Positions 8,397 to 17,159 of a stretch of 64,000 nucleotides of DNA are shown in pieces; the first letter of the stretch is position 1; each line of letters opens with the position of its first letter. Position numbers and translations under genes: made by a program. The DNA is taken from NCBI GenBank assembly GCA_032073245.1, contig DAMANX010000014.1:66697-130696 (forward strand), in the 5' to 3' direction. The DNA is from QVMG01 sp032073245. GTDB taxonomy: Bacteria; Bacteroidota; Bacteroidia; Bacteroidales; Tannerellaceae. Under the pieces are notes generated by a model. It was given only the letters and a program-made list of their open reading frames with translations, was not told where the DNA came from and ran no database searches.

Positions 8397-9611
8397 CTAT
8401 TTATTCATCTCCGACAAACGATAGAGCATAAGGCTTCTATCCAATGGTTGCACATTGTCTACAATCCAGTTTCTCATCTGCTGGCCGGCATCTGTGTCCT
8501 GAGAAGCACTTATAAAATCCAGGTTTATTCCAAGCTCTTTCGCTACGTCGTTGGCTACTATAGGCCAGATTTTACCTATATCACCAATTACAGGAAGACT
8601 ACCTTCATGACGGGCAAAAGCCGACATTTCCATGCGGAAAGGTATTTTAGCAACTTTTGTTTTAGGTAAACCTTTATCGATTGCTTCCTGTATTGTTTTA
8701 CTTTCTTTATCCAAGTCGACGGCCTTACGCAGATTTTCATCCAGATCGAATCGCACTAACGTTTTATCCTTCATCGAAAAAGTGTGTTCTCCACGCCACC
8801 ACGACCATATTCCGTGTCCGGTATAGCACTCCAACGGCCCATCATGTATTTCCTGTGTCAGCGCAACTGCAGATTCTATAATAACATCGGCTGCCTCTAT
8901 CATTTTTGCCAGCCTCATATTACGCCCTGAAATAGGTATACTGTCACCAATTGCCATTCCTACCTTACCTCCGCCTATCAGCTGTGGTACGGTAACCAAG
9001 CATTTTGCACCTTTAGCAGCACATGCTCCCAGCATTGTCATCGGATCACAACCCAACCCGGCAACTTCTTCAAAAGAAAGCCCGTAAAGTTGTGCAAGTT
9101 CCATAATCTCCGAGGCAATCATCTCACTTCTTAATCCCATTGGATACGCCATATTCCCGGCAGCTTTGATGATATTCGAGTGGATAGGAAGAGTTTTTCC
9201 TTTTGCTATCAGTTCATTGTCTATGATTATTTCTTTCTGAAGATCAGCTTGTTGCTTATCTGTAAGGTCGGTAAATTCAAACAAACCACCCCGGGGTATA
9301 TATCTTTCATCCAACCCTAAAGCAGATGCCTGTACACGCCATACCCTGTCAAGCGAACCGGCCATTTCATGAGATATCACAGCTGAACTAGTGGATACGA
9401 AATCGACTATTCCTTTATGTATAAGCTCAGCAATCATAGTGGTAACACCTTCATGTATATTAGGGCCACTACCTGTGACAACCAAAACTTTACCACCTCT
9501 TTTTTTTGTTTCTACGATTTTTTGTATTGCTACAGATAATGTTTCACGCGACCGGTCATCTAACATCCCTTTAAAGGATTCAATACTCTGTTCTCCGAAT
9601 TTTGTAGTCAT
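8397..9611 (-). CDS. Conserved protein, remotely deoxyhypusine-synthase-like
   Basis: 404 residues with no signal peptide or membrane segment, so probably cytoplasmic. A glycine-rich N-terminal loop (VLVVTGSGPNIHEG) after a beta strand, then GIVDFVSTSSAVISHEMAGS, recalls the NAD-binding fold of deoxyhypusine synthase and the TIGR00300 (LOR/SDH) domain. The middle has a Gly/Cys-rich segment (AGLGCDPMTMLGACAAKGAK), and the second half a very distinctive GGGKVGMAIGDSIPISGR and ALTQEIHDGPLECYTGHGIW. I cannot name the reaction; the family link is a weak resemblance from memory. A TATATTTG -7 box lies upstream on the minus strand. It is a single gene, convergent with the propeller lipoprotein. Confidence 0.7.
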   Translation of the reverse strand: MTTKFGEQSIESFKGMLDDRSRETLSVAIQKIVETKKRGGKVLVVTGSGPNIHEGVTTMIAELIHKGIVDFVSTSSAVISHEMAGSLDRVWRVQASALGLDERYIPRGGLFEFTDLTDKQQADLQKEIIIDNELIAKGKTLPIHSNIIKAAGNMAYPMGLRSEMIASEIMELAQLYGLSFEEVAGLGCDPMTMLGACAAKGAKCLVTVPQLIGGGKVGMAIGDSIPISGRNMRLAKMIEAADVIIESAVALTQEIHDGPLECYTGHGIWSWWRGEHTFSMKDKTLVRFDLDENLRKAVDLDKESKTIQEAIDKGLPKTKVAKIPFRMEMSAFARHEGSLPVIGDIGKIWPIVANDVAKELGINLDFISASQDTDAGQQMRNWIVDNVQPLDRSLMLYRLSEMNK

Positions 9612-9653
9612 AGTTGAATTATAGGTAATTGAAATTTCTCATATAAAGTACGG

Positions 9654-9661
9654 CAAATATA
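9654..9661 (-). promoter_or_regulatory. -7 box TATATTTG for the minus-strand gene starting at 9611
   Basis: On the minus strand the sequence reads TATATTTG, a perfect TAnnTTTG match, about 42 nt before the ATG at 9611. No clear TTTG lies at the -33 position. Confidence 0.45.
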
Positions 9662-9703
9662 ATGGAAAAAAATGAAAAATCATGAGAGGTAGGATGATTG
9701 ATT

Positions 9704-9793
9704 GTAGAGACAGGGCTTGCCCTGTCTCCATGAAAAAACATCTTTAATTCAATTTATTTGTTAGCCAAGGCAAGGCAAGCCCTGTCTCTACAT
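9704..9793. repeat. Paired GTAGAGACAGGG hairpin repeat
   Basis: The left arm 9704-9729 reads GTAGAGACAGGGCTTGCCCT and onward, itself a hairpin through GGGC/GCCC. The right arm ends AAGCCCTGTCTCTAC near 9792. The spacer is about 40 nt. Related copies lie at 10608-10634 and 14013-14097. It is an intergenic repeat with no coding capacity. Confidence 0.8.
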
Positions 9794-9887
9794 AGATATA
9801 AACCGACAACCAGAGACATTCAACGACAGCTCTATTTCAGACATTCATACCTTTCGATCATTAATCAATTATAAATAAAGTACTCTT

Positions 9888-10388
9888 ATGGAAACAAAAG
9901 AAAAAACAGGGTTAAGGCCTATTCATATAATAGTGATTCATTGTTCGGCTACACGGGAAAATTGTGTGTATACACCTGAACAATTAGACAGGGATCATCG
10001 TGCGAGAGGTTTTTCGGAAGCTGGGTATCATTTTTACATTCGTCGTTCGGGAGATATTGTCATTATGCATCAACTTGAAATGGTACCGGCACATGTGAAA
10101 GGGCATAACAGATACAGTGAGGGTATATGTTATGAAGGTGGGCTGAACAAGTCAGCTGAACCAACTGATACGAGAACGTCGGAGCAGAAGCGAATGCTTA
10201 AACTCTTAATTCATCAATTACATGAAAAATATCCAACAGCACGAATTTGTGGGCACAGGGATTTATCTCCTGATCTTAATGGAGACGGGAAAATAAGTTC
10301 TTATGAATGGATAAAAACATGCCCGTGTTTTGATGTGGAAAAAGAATTCTCAAATTACAATCAACCTGATGAAAAAGAAGATAAATAA
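9888..10388 (+). CDS. N-acetylmuramoyl-L-alanine amidase (amidase_2/PGRP type)
   Basis: A 166-residue peptidoglycan amidase of the small zinc-dependent T7-lysozyme type, which cuts the MurNAc-L-Ala bond. The zinc ligands are visible: His18 in IVIHCSAT, the His in GHRDLSPD, and the Cys in KTCPCFDV. YHFYIRRSGDI and GHNRYSEGICYEGGL are also typical family motifs. There is no signal peptide, as usual for the Bacteroidetes family members found beside small membrane proteins in phage-lysis-like clusters. The last 20 bp overlap the start of the membrane peptide gene (ATG at 10369), so the two are probably translated together. Release from the cytoplasm would need a holin-like partner (inference). 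Confidence 0.92.
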   Translation: METKEKTGLRPIHIIVIHCSATRENCVYTPEQLDRDHRARGFSEAGYHFYIRRSGDIVIMHQLEMVPAHVKGHNRYSEGICYEGGLNKSAEPTDTRTSEQKRMLKLLIHQLHEKYPTARICGHRDLSPDLNGDGKISSYEWIKTCPCFDVEKEFSNYNQPDEKEDK

Positions 10389-10584
10389 AACAGACAGCGA
10401 GTGTAACTGTCAGTTAGTAATAGCAGTAGTGTTGACCCTGGCCGGACTGATTCTTTTATTCCTGGGATTCTTTTGCTCTCCACAAGGTGAAATCGATAAT
10501 TCAGTACTGATTGTCTTTGGAGAAGTAAGCACTTTTGCCGGGGCACTCTTTGGTGTGGACTATAAATACAAGAAGAAGCGGTGA
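10369..10584 (+). CDS. Small one- or two-segment membrane protein downstream of the amidase
   Basis: 71 residues from the ATG at 10369 (MKKKINKTDSE). An upstream in-frame ATG at 10330 would extend it inside the amidase gene and give an unlikely N-terminus. One strong hydrophobic segment (LVIAVVLTLAGLILLFLGFF) is followed by a weaker one (VLIVFGEVSTFAGALFGV) and a basic tail DYKYKKKR. It overlaps the amidase gene by 20 bp. Small membrane proteins commonly follow this amidase in Bacteroidetes; a holin-like role is possible but not shown. Confidence 0.7.
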   Translation: MKKKINKTDSECNCQLVIAVVLTLAGLILLFLGFFCSPQGEIDNSVLIVFGEVSTFAGALFGVDYKYKKKR

Positions 10585-10607
10585 GTGATGAGCGATGAAT
10601 TATGAAC

Positions 10608-10634
10608 GTAGAGACAAGGCTTGCCTTGTCTCCA
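10608..10634. repeat. Single GTAGAGACAAGG hairpin repeat
   Basis: GTAGAGACAAGGCTTGCCTT and onward is a self-complementary unit of about 27 nt. It is the A-for-G variant of the repeats at 9704 and 14013; the compensating change on both sides (AAGG/CCTT) keeps the stem. Confidence 0.75.
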
Positions 10635-10668
10635 TTTGCATATATAGCTATTAAAACTATTAATTACT

Positions 10669-11431
10669 ATGAATAAGATTAAAAAGGAATGTATTAAGAG
10701 TATCAATTATACTTTGTGTTATTTTTTTGTGGGGATGCGGTAGTAAACAGAAAATTGTTGAAGAACAAATTATTGAACAAAGAGATAGTATACAAATAGT
10801 TCGGATGGATAGTTTATGGACAGAAAAAATGCGGCATTCTGCCTTATGGCAGGAGATACAACGGCAAGAGATTATATTTTCTTCTCCGGATACTGCCGTT
10901 CCGCTGTATCCGAAACGTGTTATTTCGGAAATAATTACAACAAAGATAATAGAGGATGAAAACGAAAAGACGAATCAGGAGGCTATTGAAAAAGTTGATA
11001 AGTATAGTGTGATATAGACATATAAAAAAGATACAACAACAAAAACCAACAAAATATTTATTCTTACCTTGGTGATCTGTATAGTTATTTGTCTAGGCTT
11101 CATTTTCACAATAAAAAAACATCTTTATTGTACGGATAAATGTACCGGTATTGAATTGTATCGCGACACTGTTTTTACTACGGAATATTCTGTTCGTACT
11201 GCTATGGAAGCTGTTTATACATTATTAAATGTAGATCGTGGCGTTCCTGAAGTATTTGATTCTTCATTCGACGTGCGGGTACTTTTAAATACTATCTACT
11301 ATTTGACTGATAAAAAGAATCTAAGCGAAATTAAACTTCCCTGGTTGGCATCTATTATAGAAAAACAAGGGCTTAAAAAGATTCATGGCACTTACATTGA
11401 ACAATTGCTGCAGGATGCTAAGTTGTTGTAA
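10669..11431 (+). pseudogene. Decayed lipoprotein gene with a frameshift and an in-frame stop
   Basis: The ATG at 10669 opens MNKIKK and then runs out of frame. If one G of the GG at 10686-10687 is removed, the product becomes MNKIKKNVLRVSIILCVIFL followed by WGCGSKQK, a perfect lipoprotein signal with a Cys lipobox. The frame continues to a TAG at 11015-11017. The same frame then resumes directly with TYKKDTTTKTNK, a membrane segment (IFILTLVICIVICLGFIF) and about 100 more residues to 11431. The intact gene would be about 253 residues: lipid anchor, coiled region, inner membrane helix and soluble tail. It may also be two short genes, but the shared frame and the missing starts argue for one broken gene. 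Function unknown. It lies downstream of the amidase pair. Confidence 0.65.
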
Positions 11432-11454
11432 TTGCCAATTTAGTATAGCAGCTA

Positions 11455-11597
11455 TATCAATTGCCGTCTGCTTTAGCTGACGGTTCATGTAATTTTATAT
11501 TAAAGGCTTTAACCCAATGAATATATACTCATTTTGGCTAAAGCCTTTATTTTATTATTTTTCTCAGTCCGTCAGCTAAAGCAGACGGCAATTGATA
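11455..11597. repeat. Nested hairpin repeat, copy 2 (CAATTGCCGTC family)
   Basis: Same architecture as 8203-8337: outer arms TATCAATTGCCGTCTGCT and AGCAGACGGCAATTGATA, inner arms around TAAAGGCTTTAACC and GGCTAAAGCCTTTA. It lies between the decayed lipoprotein and the convergent GH3 gene, again where a bidirectional terminator is expected. Confidence 0.85.
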
Positions 11598-11616
11598 AAA
11601 AACTTAGATATTCATT

Positions 11617-13824
11617 TTACTGTACTTCAAACTTCACCTTGCCATGAATTGCCGTAGAAGAACTTCCGATAAGAGCTTCAAATGTTCCGGGTTCAACCAC
11701 CCATTCGCCTTTTGTATCATCATAGAAACTTAATGCCTCTTTGTCAATAGTAAAGGTTACCGTTTGTTCTTCTCCTTGATTCAGGTTGACTTTTTTGAAT
11801 CCTTTCAATTCTTTTACCGGACGAGGAAGTGAAGATTTCAAATCACTGATATATAATTGAGCAATTTCAGCTCCGGCTCTGTTTCCGGTATTCTTTAACG
11901 ATACAGTAAAAGTGATCTGATCGTTTACAGACATTTTGCTCTTATCAGCCGATACTTTACCATATTGGAAAGTAGTATAACTTAAACCGTGGCCAAAAGC
12001 AAACAAAGGTTTAATCTTTTCCTTATCTGTCCAGCGATAACCAACAAAAATACTTTCTCTATAAGTTTGTTCGCCATTACCCGGGTAATCACCTAGAATA
12101 TGTGCACCATTATCTGTCAATTTAACAGGGAAAGTAAAAGGTAATTTTCCGGAAGGATTCACATCGCCTACTAAAATAGAAGCGATTGCAGGGCCTGCTT
12201 CCGATCCCAGATACCATGCCTGAACAATAGCAGGTACTTCTTTTACCCATGGCATAGCAACTGCGTTGCCCGAAATATTTACAACCACCAGATTTTTATT
12301 CGCTTTAGCCAATTCACTTATCACTTTATCCTGTCCATAAGGTAAACCTAAAGACGCACGGTCATTACCTTCGCAATCCTGTCCGTTATTCTTATTTAAA
12401 CCGCCAATAAAGATTACAAAATCCGCACTCTTAGCCACATTCACTGCTTCAGCAATTAATTCAGCTTCCGAACGGTCATCATTTAGATTCTGTCCTGTGC
12501 CTAAACCATCTTGTGCAGCCGATGCTTCACCAACATACCCACGTGCATAAATAACTTCTGCCTGAGAACCTACACGCGCACGGATACCATCCAAAGGAGA
12601 TATTTCATATTTTGCTTTCAGAGAGGAACTGCCTCCGCCAACAGTCATTACTTTGATTGCATTCTCTCCGATTACAGCAATCTTTTGTGTTTTATTCAGA
12701 TCGATTGGTAATACATTGTTCTGATTTTGTAACAAGACAATGCCTTCCTGTGCTATCTTACGCCCTGCTAAACCATGTTCTTCTGTTCCGAAAGAACCCC
12801 AGGGACGTTCTTTATTCATTGTGGTACGGAAAGCCAAGCGAAGAATATTACGAACCTTTTGATTAACTACTTCTTCCGGTATTTCACCTGATTTTAACAA
12901 AGCCAGAAAAGGTTTAGCCAGATAATAGTTATCATAAGCATTACTTGCTCCTTCAGTCAAACCATCGGTCCATGTTCCGAATTCCATATCCAGTCCATTA
13001 TAAGCAGCTTGTTTGGTATCATATACACCACCCCAGTCGGAAACAACTACTCCATCAAATTTCCAATCTTTACGAAGGATATCATTCAGCAGATATTGAT
13101 TGTGGCAACAATATTCTCCCTTATATTTATTATAAGCACCCATTATAGCCCAGGCATCTCCTTCTTGCACTGCAGCTTTAAAAGCAGGAAGATAAATTTC
13201 ATATAAAGCGCGATCATCCAGGCTTACATTCACTTCATGACGGTCGATTTCCTGATTATTCAATGCAAAGTGTTTCACACAGGCAGCTACTCCATTCTTT
13301 TGCACTCCCTGAATATAAGGAACAACCATACGGGAAGCCAACAGAGGGTCTTCTCCCATATATTCGAAGTTACGGCCATTTAATGGTGTACGGTAAATAT
13401 TAACTCCAGGGCCTAACAATACATTTTTGTTGCGATAACGTGCTTCTTCACCTATAACCTTACCATACAGGGCAGACATTTCCTGGTTCCATGTAGCAGC
13501 CAGACAGGTCAATGCCGGGAAAGCAATACAAGAGTCATTGGTCCAGGATGCCTGATCCCATTCATCCCAGTATACTTCCGCCCGAATTCCATGAGGGCCA
13601 TCTGTCATCCAGTTTTCAGGAATACCCAGACGGGATACACCTGCGGAACTAAATTTAGACTGAGCATGGCACATTGCCACTTTTTCCTCTAATGTCATGC
13701 GGGATAAAGCATCTTCTACGCGCTGTTCAATGGGTTTATTACTATCAAGATAGACAGGCTTTTCCTGAGCCATCACAGGGGCATACGCCAATAATGCACC
13801 GAGTGCAATGTTCATTAGTTTCAT
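11617..13824 (-). CDS. GH3 family beta-glucosidase-like hydrolase
   Basis: 735 residues, exported by the signal peptide MKLMNIALGALLAYAPVMAQ. The GH3 N-terminal barrel is clear: NWMTDGPHGIRAE, GPGVNIYRTPLNGRNFEYMGEDP, the KHF/N-N-Q-E motif near residue 185, and the nucleophile Asp263 in GVVVSDWGG. The GH3 C-terminal domain (KIAVIGENA, then GGLNKNNGQDCEGNDRASLGLP) is followed by a fibronectin-III-like tail (LKNTGNRAGAEIAQLYISD). The family removes beta-linked glucose, xylose or related residues from non-reducing ends; the exact sugar is not predictable. AAGGAG lies 2-3 nt upstream of the ATG. It is a single gene, convergent with the decayed lipoprotein. Confidence 0.95.
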   Translation of the reverse strand: MKLMNIALGALLAYAPVMAQEKPVYLDSNKPIEQRVEDALSRMTLEEKVAMCHAQSKFSSAGVSRLGIPENWMTDGPHGIRAEVYWDEWDQASWTNDSCIAFPALTCLAATWNQEMSALYGKVIGEEARYRNKNVLLGPGVNIYRTPLNGRNFEYMGEDPLLASRMVVPYIQGVQKNGVAACVKHFALNNQEIDRHEVNVSLDDRALYEIYLPAFKAAVQEGDAWAIMGAYNKYKGEYCCHNQYLLNDILRKDWKFDGVVVSDWGGVYDTKQAAYNGLDMEFGTWTDGLTEGASNAYDNYYLAKPFLALLKSGEIPEEVVNQKVRNILRLAFRTTMNKERPWGSFGTEEHGLAGRKIAQEGIVLLQNQNNVLPIDLNKTQKIAVIGENAIKVMTVGGGSSSLKAKYEISPLDGIRARVGSQAEVIYARGYVGEASAAQDGLGTGQNLNDDRSEAELIAEAVNVAKSADFVIFIGGLNKNNGQDCEGNDRASLGLPYGQDKVISELAKANKNLVVVNISGNAVAMPWVKEVPAIVQAWYLGSEAGPAIASILVGDVNPSGKLPFTFPVKLTDNGAHILGDYPGNGEQTYRESIFVGYRWTDKEKIKPLFAFGHGLSYTTFQYGKVSADKSKMSVNDQITFTVSLKNTGNRAGAEIAQLYISDLKSSLPRPVKELKGFKKVNLNQGEEQTVTFTIDKEALSFYDDTKGEWVVEPGTFEALIGSSSTAIHGKVKFEVQ

Positions 13825-13960
13825 TACTCCTTATTTAAAAAATTAAAACTATAATTCTTTTCCTTACAACAATACCAGGAAACAAAAATGGGTAGATTTT
13901 ACTACACCAGTGTTTTACTCATTTATCGTATGGTATCCAAATTGAAAAACCAACACAGCG

Positions 13961-13968
13961 CAAATATA
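13961..13968 (-). promoter_or_regulatory. Candidate -7 box TATATTTG for the GH3 gene
   Basis: On the minus strand this reads TATATTTG, a perfect TAnnTTTG match, about 137 nt before the ATG at 13824. This would give a leader of about 130 nt. The -33 TTTG is not evident. Confidence 0.35.
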
Positions 13969-14012
13969 AGAAGATTTGATTAGGTTTGGGAAAAATATTT
14001 AATTTTGTTCTT

Positions 14013-14097
14013 GTAGAGACAGGGCTTGCCCTGTCTCCATATTTGGTAAACATTCGTTTTATGGTGTTTTTTGAGACAGGGCAAGCCCTGTCTCTAC
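14013..14097. repeat. Paired GTAGAGACAGGG hairpin repeat
   Basis: The left arm 14013-14039 (GTAGAGACAGGGCTTGCCCT and onward) and right arm 14073-14097 (GAGACAGGGCAAGCCCTGTC and onward) are inverted copies around a 33-nt spacer. It lies just upstream of the oxidoreductase gene, so the upstream part of the open frame before 14125 is repeat, not coding. Confidence 0.8.
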
Positions 14098-14124
14098 AAG
14101 TGCGGATATTTAATAAATAGATTT

Positions 14125-15171
14125 ATGAAAAAAATTTATACCGGTATAGCTTCTTATGGTATGTCAGGTTCGGTATTTCATGCTCCTTTCCTGGATATTC
14201 ATTCTGGATTTGAATTACATACTATTGTAGAACGATCAAAAAATAATGCCCGAAAACGATACCCCAATGTACAGATTGTCCGTTCTTTCGATGATTTATT
14301 AGCTATTACTGAAATAGAACTGGTAATAGTGAATACGCCCGATGTAACACATTATACCTATACCAAACAAGCTCTTCAGGCCGGAAAAAATGTAATTGTT
14401 GAAAAACCCTTTGTGTTTGAAGTACATGAAGGAGAAGAATTAGTGGCTTTAGCAAAAGAGAAAGGATTATTACTAGCTGTCTATCAAAACCGCCGTTGGG
14501 ATGGGGATTTCCTGACAGTAAAAAAGGTGATTGAGTCAGGAGCACTTGGGCGTATAGTAGAATTTCAATCTGCTTTTCAGCGCTTTCGCAATTACATTTT
14601 GGAGGGAACATGGAAAGAAAAATCGGATCGTCGTGTAGGAATGACTTATAATCTGGGATCACACATGATTGACCAGGCTGTTGTGTTATTCGGTATGCCT
14701 ACAGCCGTTTACGCAGATATCGATCATCTGCGGGATAATAGCGTTGTAGATGATTATTATTTCATTACTCTTATATATCCACAAGTAAAAGTTTTACTTC
14801 GTGCCGGTTATCTAATGCGGGAAGAAACACCACGTTATTATGTACATGGAACATCGGGCTCATTTGTAAAATATGGACTGGATCCACAAGAAGAGCTATT
14901 AAAAAATGGAACATCTCCTACTGGCACTAACTGGGGGAAGGAAGAAGAGTCGCAATGGGGCATACTCAACACCGACATTGCCGGAATGCATTATCGTGGA
15001 AAAATAGAAACGATTGCTGGTAATTACGGAGCATTTTATGATGATATCTATTATGCTCTAACCCATAACGCAAAACCACAAACGGATGCGGAAAATGTAC
15101 TCTTTGTTATTCGGATTATTGAAGCTGCTTTTCAAAGTAAGCAGCAAGGGCAGATCGTCTATTTTAAATGA
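14125..15171 (+). CDS. Gfo/Idh/MocA-family NAD(P)-dependent oxidoreductase
   Basis: 348 residues from the ATG at 14125 (MKKIYTGIASYG). An upstream in-frame start at 14071 would begin inside a hairpin repeat and is rejected. The nucleotide-binding fold shows GIASYGMSGSVFHAPFL and the strand ending VERSK. The signature VEKPFVFEVHEGEELV (Glu-Lys-Pro) is followed by YQNRRWDGDFLTV, typical of the YdgJ/IolW branch that oxidises inositols or sugar derivatives. It is cytoplasmic. It lies 59 bp upstream of the ECF sigma gene of locus 1, but whether it is co-transcribed is unclear. The substrate is unknown. Confidence 0.9.
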   Translation: MKKIYTGIASYGMSGSVFHAPFLDIHSGFELHTIVERSKNNARKRYPNVQIVRSFDDLLAITEIELVIVNTPDVTHYTYTKQALQAGKNVIVEKPFVFEVHEGEELVALAKEKGLLLAVYQNRRWDGDFLTVKKVIESGALGRIVEFQSAFQRFRNYILEGTWKEKSDRRVGMTYNLGSHMIDQAVVLFGMPTAVYADIDHLRDNSVVDDYYFITLIYPQVKVLLRAGYLMREETPRYYVHGTSGSFVKYGLDPQEELLKNGTSPTGTNWGKEEESQWGILNTDIAGMHYRGKIETIAGNYGAFYDDIYYALTHNAKPQTDAENVLFVIRIIEAAFQSKQQGQIVYFK

Positions 15172-15230
15172 AACAAGGAGATTATTTCAAAGAATTAGGC
15201 TTTTTCCACATTTTTTCATACTTTCGTGTG

Positions 15231-15806
15231 ATGGAAAACAAAGATACTACAAACATTGATCAACTATTTTGGAGAATTGCTCTGAAGGATGATGAGAAAG
15301 CTTTCCGCTCCTTATTTTTCGAATTCTTTTCCGCATTATGTGTCTTTGCTCATCGGTATATTGATAATTGGGAAAGTTGTGAAGACATAGTGCAGGATAC
15401 TTTTTTTAAAATATGGAAAAACCGTAAAAACATTGAGATAAATACTTCCAGCCGCAATTTTCTTATCACAAGTGTTCGTAATAATTGTATTGATCATCTG
15501 CGAAAACAAGAAAGCGAACATAACTGGCGCCTGAAAGAAATGGAGAAAATGAACGCTCCGGCTATAGACGATCTTTATTCGGTTACCGAATTAGAAGGAA
15601 TGTTACAAACTGCTTTGGATAAACTACCTAAAAATACCCGCGCTATTTTTGAAATGAACAGATTTGAAGGGAAAACTTACGCGAAAATTGCAGAAGAAAA
15701 AGGAATCTCCGTTAAGACAGTAGAAGCGCATATGAGTAAAGCTCTCAAACATTTACGTCATGAATTAAAAGATTATTTGCCTTTTGTTATTCTCTTACTC
15801 TGGTAA
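15231..15806 (+). CDS. ECF RNA polymerase sigma factor (sigma-70 family)
   Basis: 191 residues from the ATG at 15231 (MENKDTTNIDQLF); the in-frame ATG at 15168 overlaps the previous gene and would add an unlikely extension. Region 2 spans FRSLFFEFFSALCVFAHRYI and ESCEDIVQDTFFKIWKNR; region 4 spans LDKLPKNTRAIFEMNRFEGK, YAKIAEEKGISVKTVEAHMS and KALKHLRHEL. It ends in a hydrophobic stretch (PFVILLLW). It is followed by a FecR anti-sigma factor and a SusC with an STN domain, the standard Bacteroidetes trans-envelope signalling set. It probably drives the SusC/SusD operon. Confidence 0.93.
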   Translation: MENKDTTNIDQLFWRIALKDDEKAFRSLFFEFFSALCVFAHRYIDNWESCEDIVQDTFFKIWKNRKNIEINTSSRNFLITSVRNNCIDHLRKQESEHNWRLKEMEKMNAPAIDDLYSVTELEGMLQTALDKLPKNTRAIFEMNRFEGKTYAKIAEEKGISVKTVEAHMSKALKHLRHELKDYLPFVILLLW

Positions 15807-15868
15807 ATAAATATTATTTAACATAGGGATAAATTCTTCTTTCCACGTCTATTCATAAACGAATAAAA

Positions 15869-16888
15869 GTGGAAATAAATACTGAGCATATAATAGCCTA
15901 CTTTGAAGATAGGTTATCTTCTGAAGATAATAAAGAATTTGAAGCTAAACTGAAGAGTTCCTCTGACTTACAAAAAGAGGTAGATAATCTACGTTTCATA
16001 TTTGAAACAACCCGGGAGATCAATATTAGAAAAGATATCAATACATCTAAAAACTGGAGAAAATTATCCTGGCGCATCAGACTACATAAAGGGAGAAAAA
16101 AAATTGGGTATTTCATTCGAACATCTGCCGCTATATTACTAATCCCTGCATTATTTGCATCCTATTTTTTGTATGACAGGCTTGAAAAATGGAATACTCA
16201 ATATGTAGAGCAAATTGAACTCACGACCGCTTATGGGCTGGTATCTAAAGTAACCTTACCCGATAGCTCTGAAGTCTGGATGAATTCAGGTTCTACTATT
16301 TCCTACCCAAAGCAATTTGCCGGCTGGCGACGTACCGTTCATATATCCGGAGAAGCTTATTTTAAAGTTTCATCTGATCGATTAAATCGATTTGATGTAA
16401 TTACCCCAAATGGTATTTTGGTCAGTGCCTACGGGACGGAATTTAATGTCAGTGCTTATGAAGACGACAATGAAATCCATGCAACTCTTGTGAAAGGAAA
16501 TATTGAAATAAATAAAACCGAAGAGAGTGAAGCTTTCATTCTTGATCCCGGCCAGGAATTCAGATATAATAAGACTAATGACCAGATAGAAATAGCGCAA
16601 ACCAATATACTGGTAAAAACAGCCTGGAAAGACGGGAAAATGGTCTTTAGAAGGGCTAATATGACTGAGATTACGCAACGCTTATCCCGTCATTTCAATG
16701 TAAATATTGAACTTAAAGATGCAGAATTATACGATTACGAATACTCTGCCACATTCACAACAGAAACTCTCGATGAAATAATCTTTTTACTTGAAAAAAC
16801 AGCTCCGATAAAATGCCAGGTAATTGAACCCGTTCAAACACAGGATCTATCATTTTCCAAACGAACTGTTATTATCAGGAAAAAATAA
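15869..16888 (+). CDS. FecR-family anti-sigma factor
   Basis: 339 residues. The start is a GTG at 15869, giving MEINTEHIIAYFEDRLSSED; no ATG fits the conserved start better. The cytoplasmic N-terminal part binds the sigma factor. One membrane helix follows (IRTSAAILLIPALFASYFLY, about residues 87-106). The periplasmic FecR domain has LTTAYGLVSKVTLPDSSEVW, GSTISYPKQF, ISGEAYFKVS and YGTEFNVSAY. A C-terminal DUF4974 domain carries the FRRANMTEITQRLSRHFNVN motif. It would relay the signal from the SusC STN domain to the upstream ECF factor. Confidence 0.94.
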   Translation: MEINTEHIIAYFEDRLSSEDNKEFEAKLKSSSDLQKEVDNLRFIFETTREINIRKDINTSKNWRKLSWRIRLHKGRKKIGYFIRTSAAILLIPALFASYFLYDRLEKWNTQYVEQIELTTAYGLVSKVTLPDSSEVWMNSGSTISYPKQFAGWRRTVHISGEAYFKVSSDRLNRFDVITPNGILVSAYGTEFNVSAYEDDNEIHATLVKGNIEINKTEESEAFILDPGQEFRYNKTNDQIEIAQTNILVKTAWKDGKMVFRRANMTEITQRLSRHFNVNIELKDAELYDYEYSATFTTETLDEIIFLLEKTAPIKCQVIEPVQTQDLSFSKRTVIIRKK

Positions 16889-17072
16889 AATAATTAAGGG
16901 GACAAAAAATGAACACTACCCATAGGGTAATATTTATAACCTACGTCTAGTATATAAGTGTGATCATAATCATAATTAGTTAACCTTAAAAAAAACTCTA
17001 TGGTAAAAACAAATTAAAAGTTTTGGATAACAAAACGGGAAAACGCAATTGCATCTTCCCGTATGTCTCAAA

Positions 17073-17110
17073 AATTACCGACTGACAATCTCACCTGACT
17101 GACGGTAATT
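17073..17110. promoter_or_regulatory. Hairpin in the leader of the SusC gene
   Basis: AATTACCG (17073-17080) and CGGTAATT (17103-17110) form an 8-bp stem. The loop contains ACTGAC twice, the second copy reaching into the stem. It lies 50 bp before the SusC ATG, between the FecR gene and the SusC/SusD operon, so it could be an operator, an attenuator or the end of the FecR transcript. Confidence 0.4.
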
Positions 17111-17159
17111 GATTAATCAAGTTATATATAACCTAATTAAATTTTGACAACGTGAAATT

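Noticed and set aside
14071..14124. N-terminal extension of the oxidoreductase
   Set aside because: It would be encoded by the GTAGAGACAGGG repeat; the ATG at 14125 starts directly before the nucleotide-binding fold.
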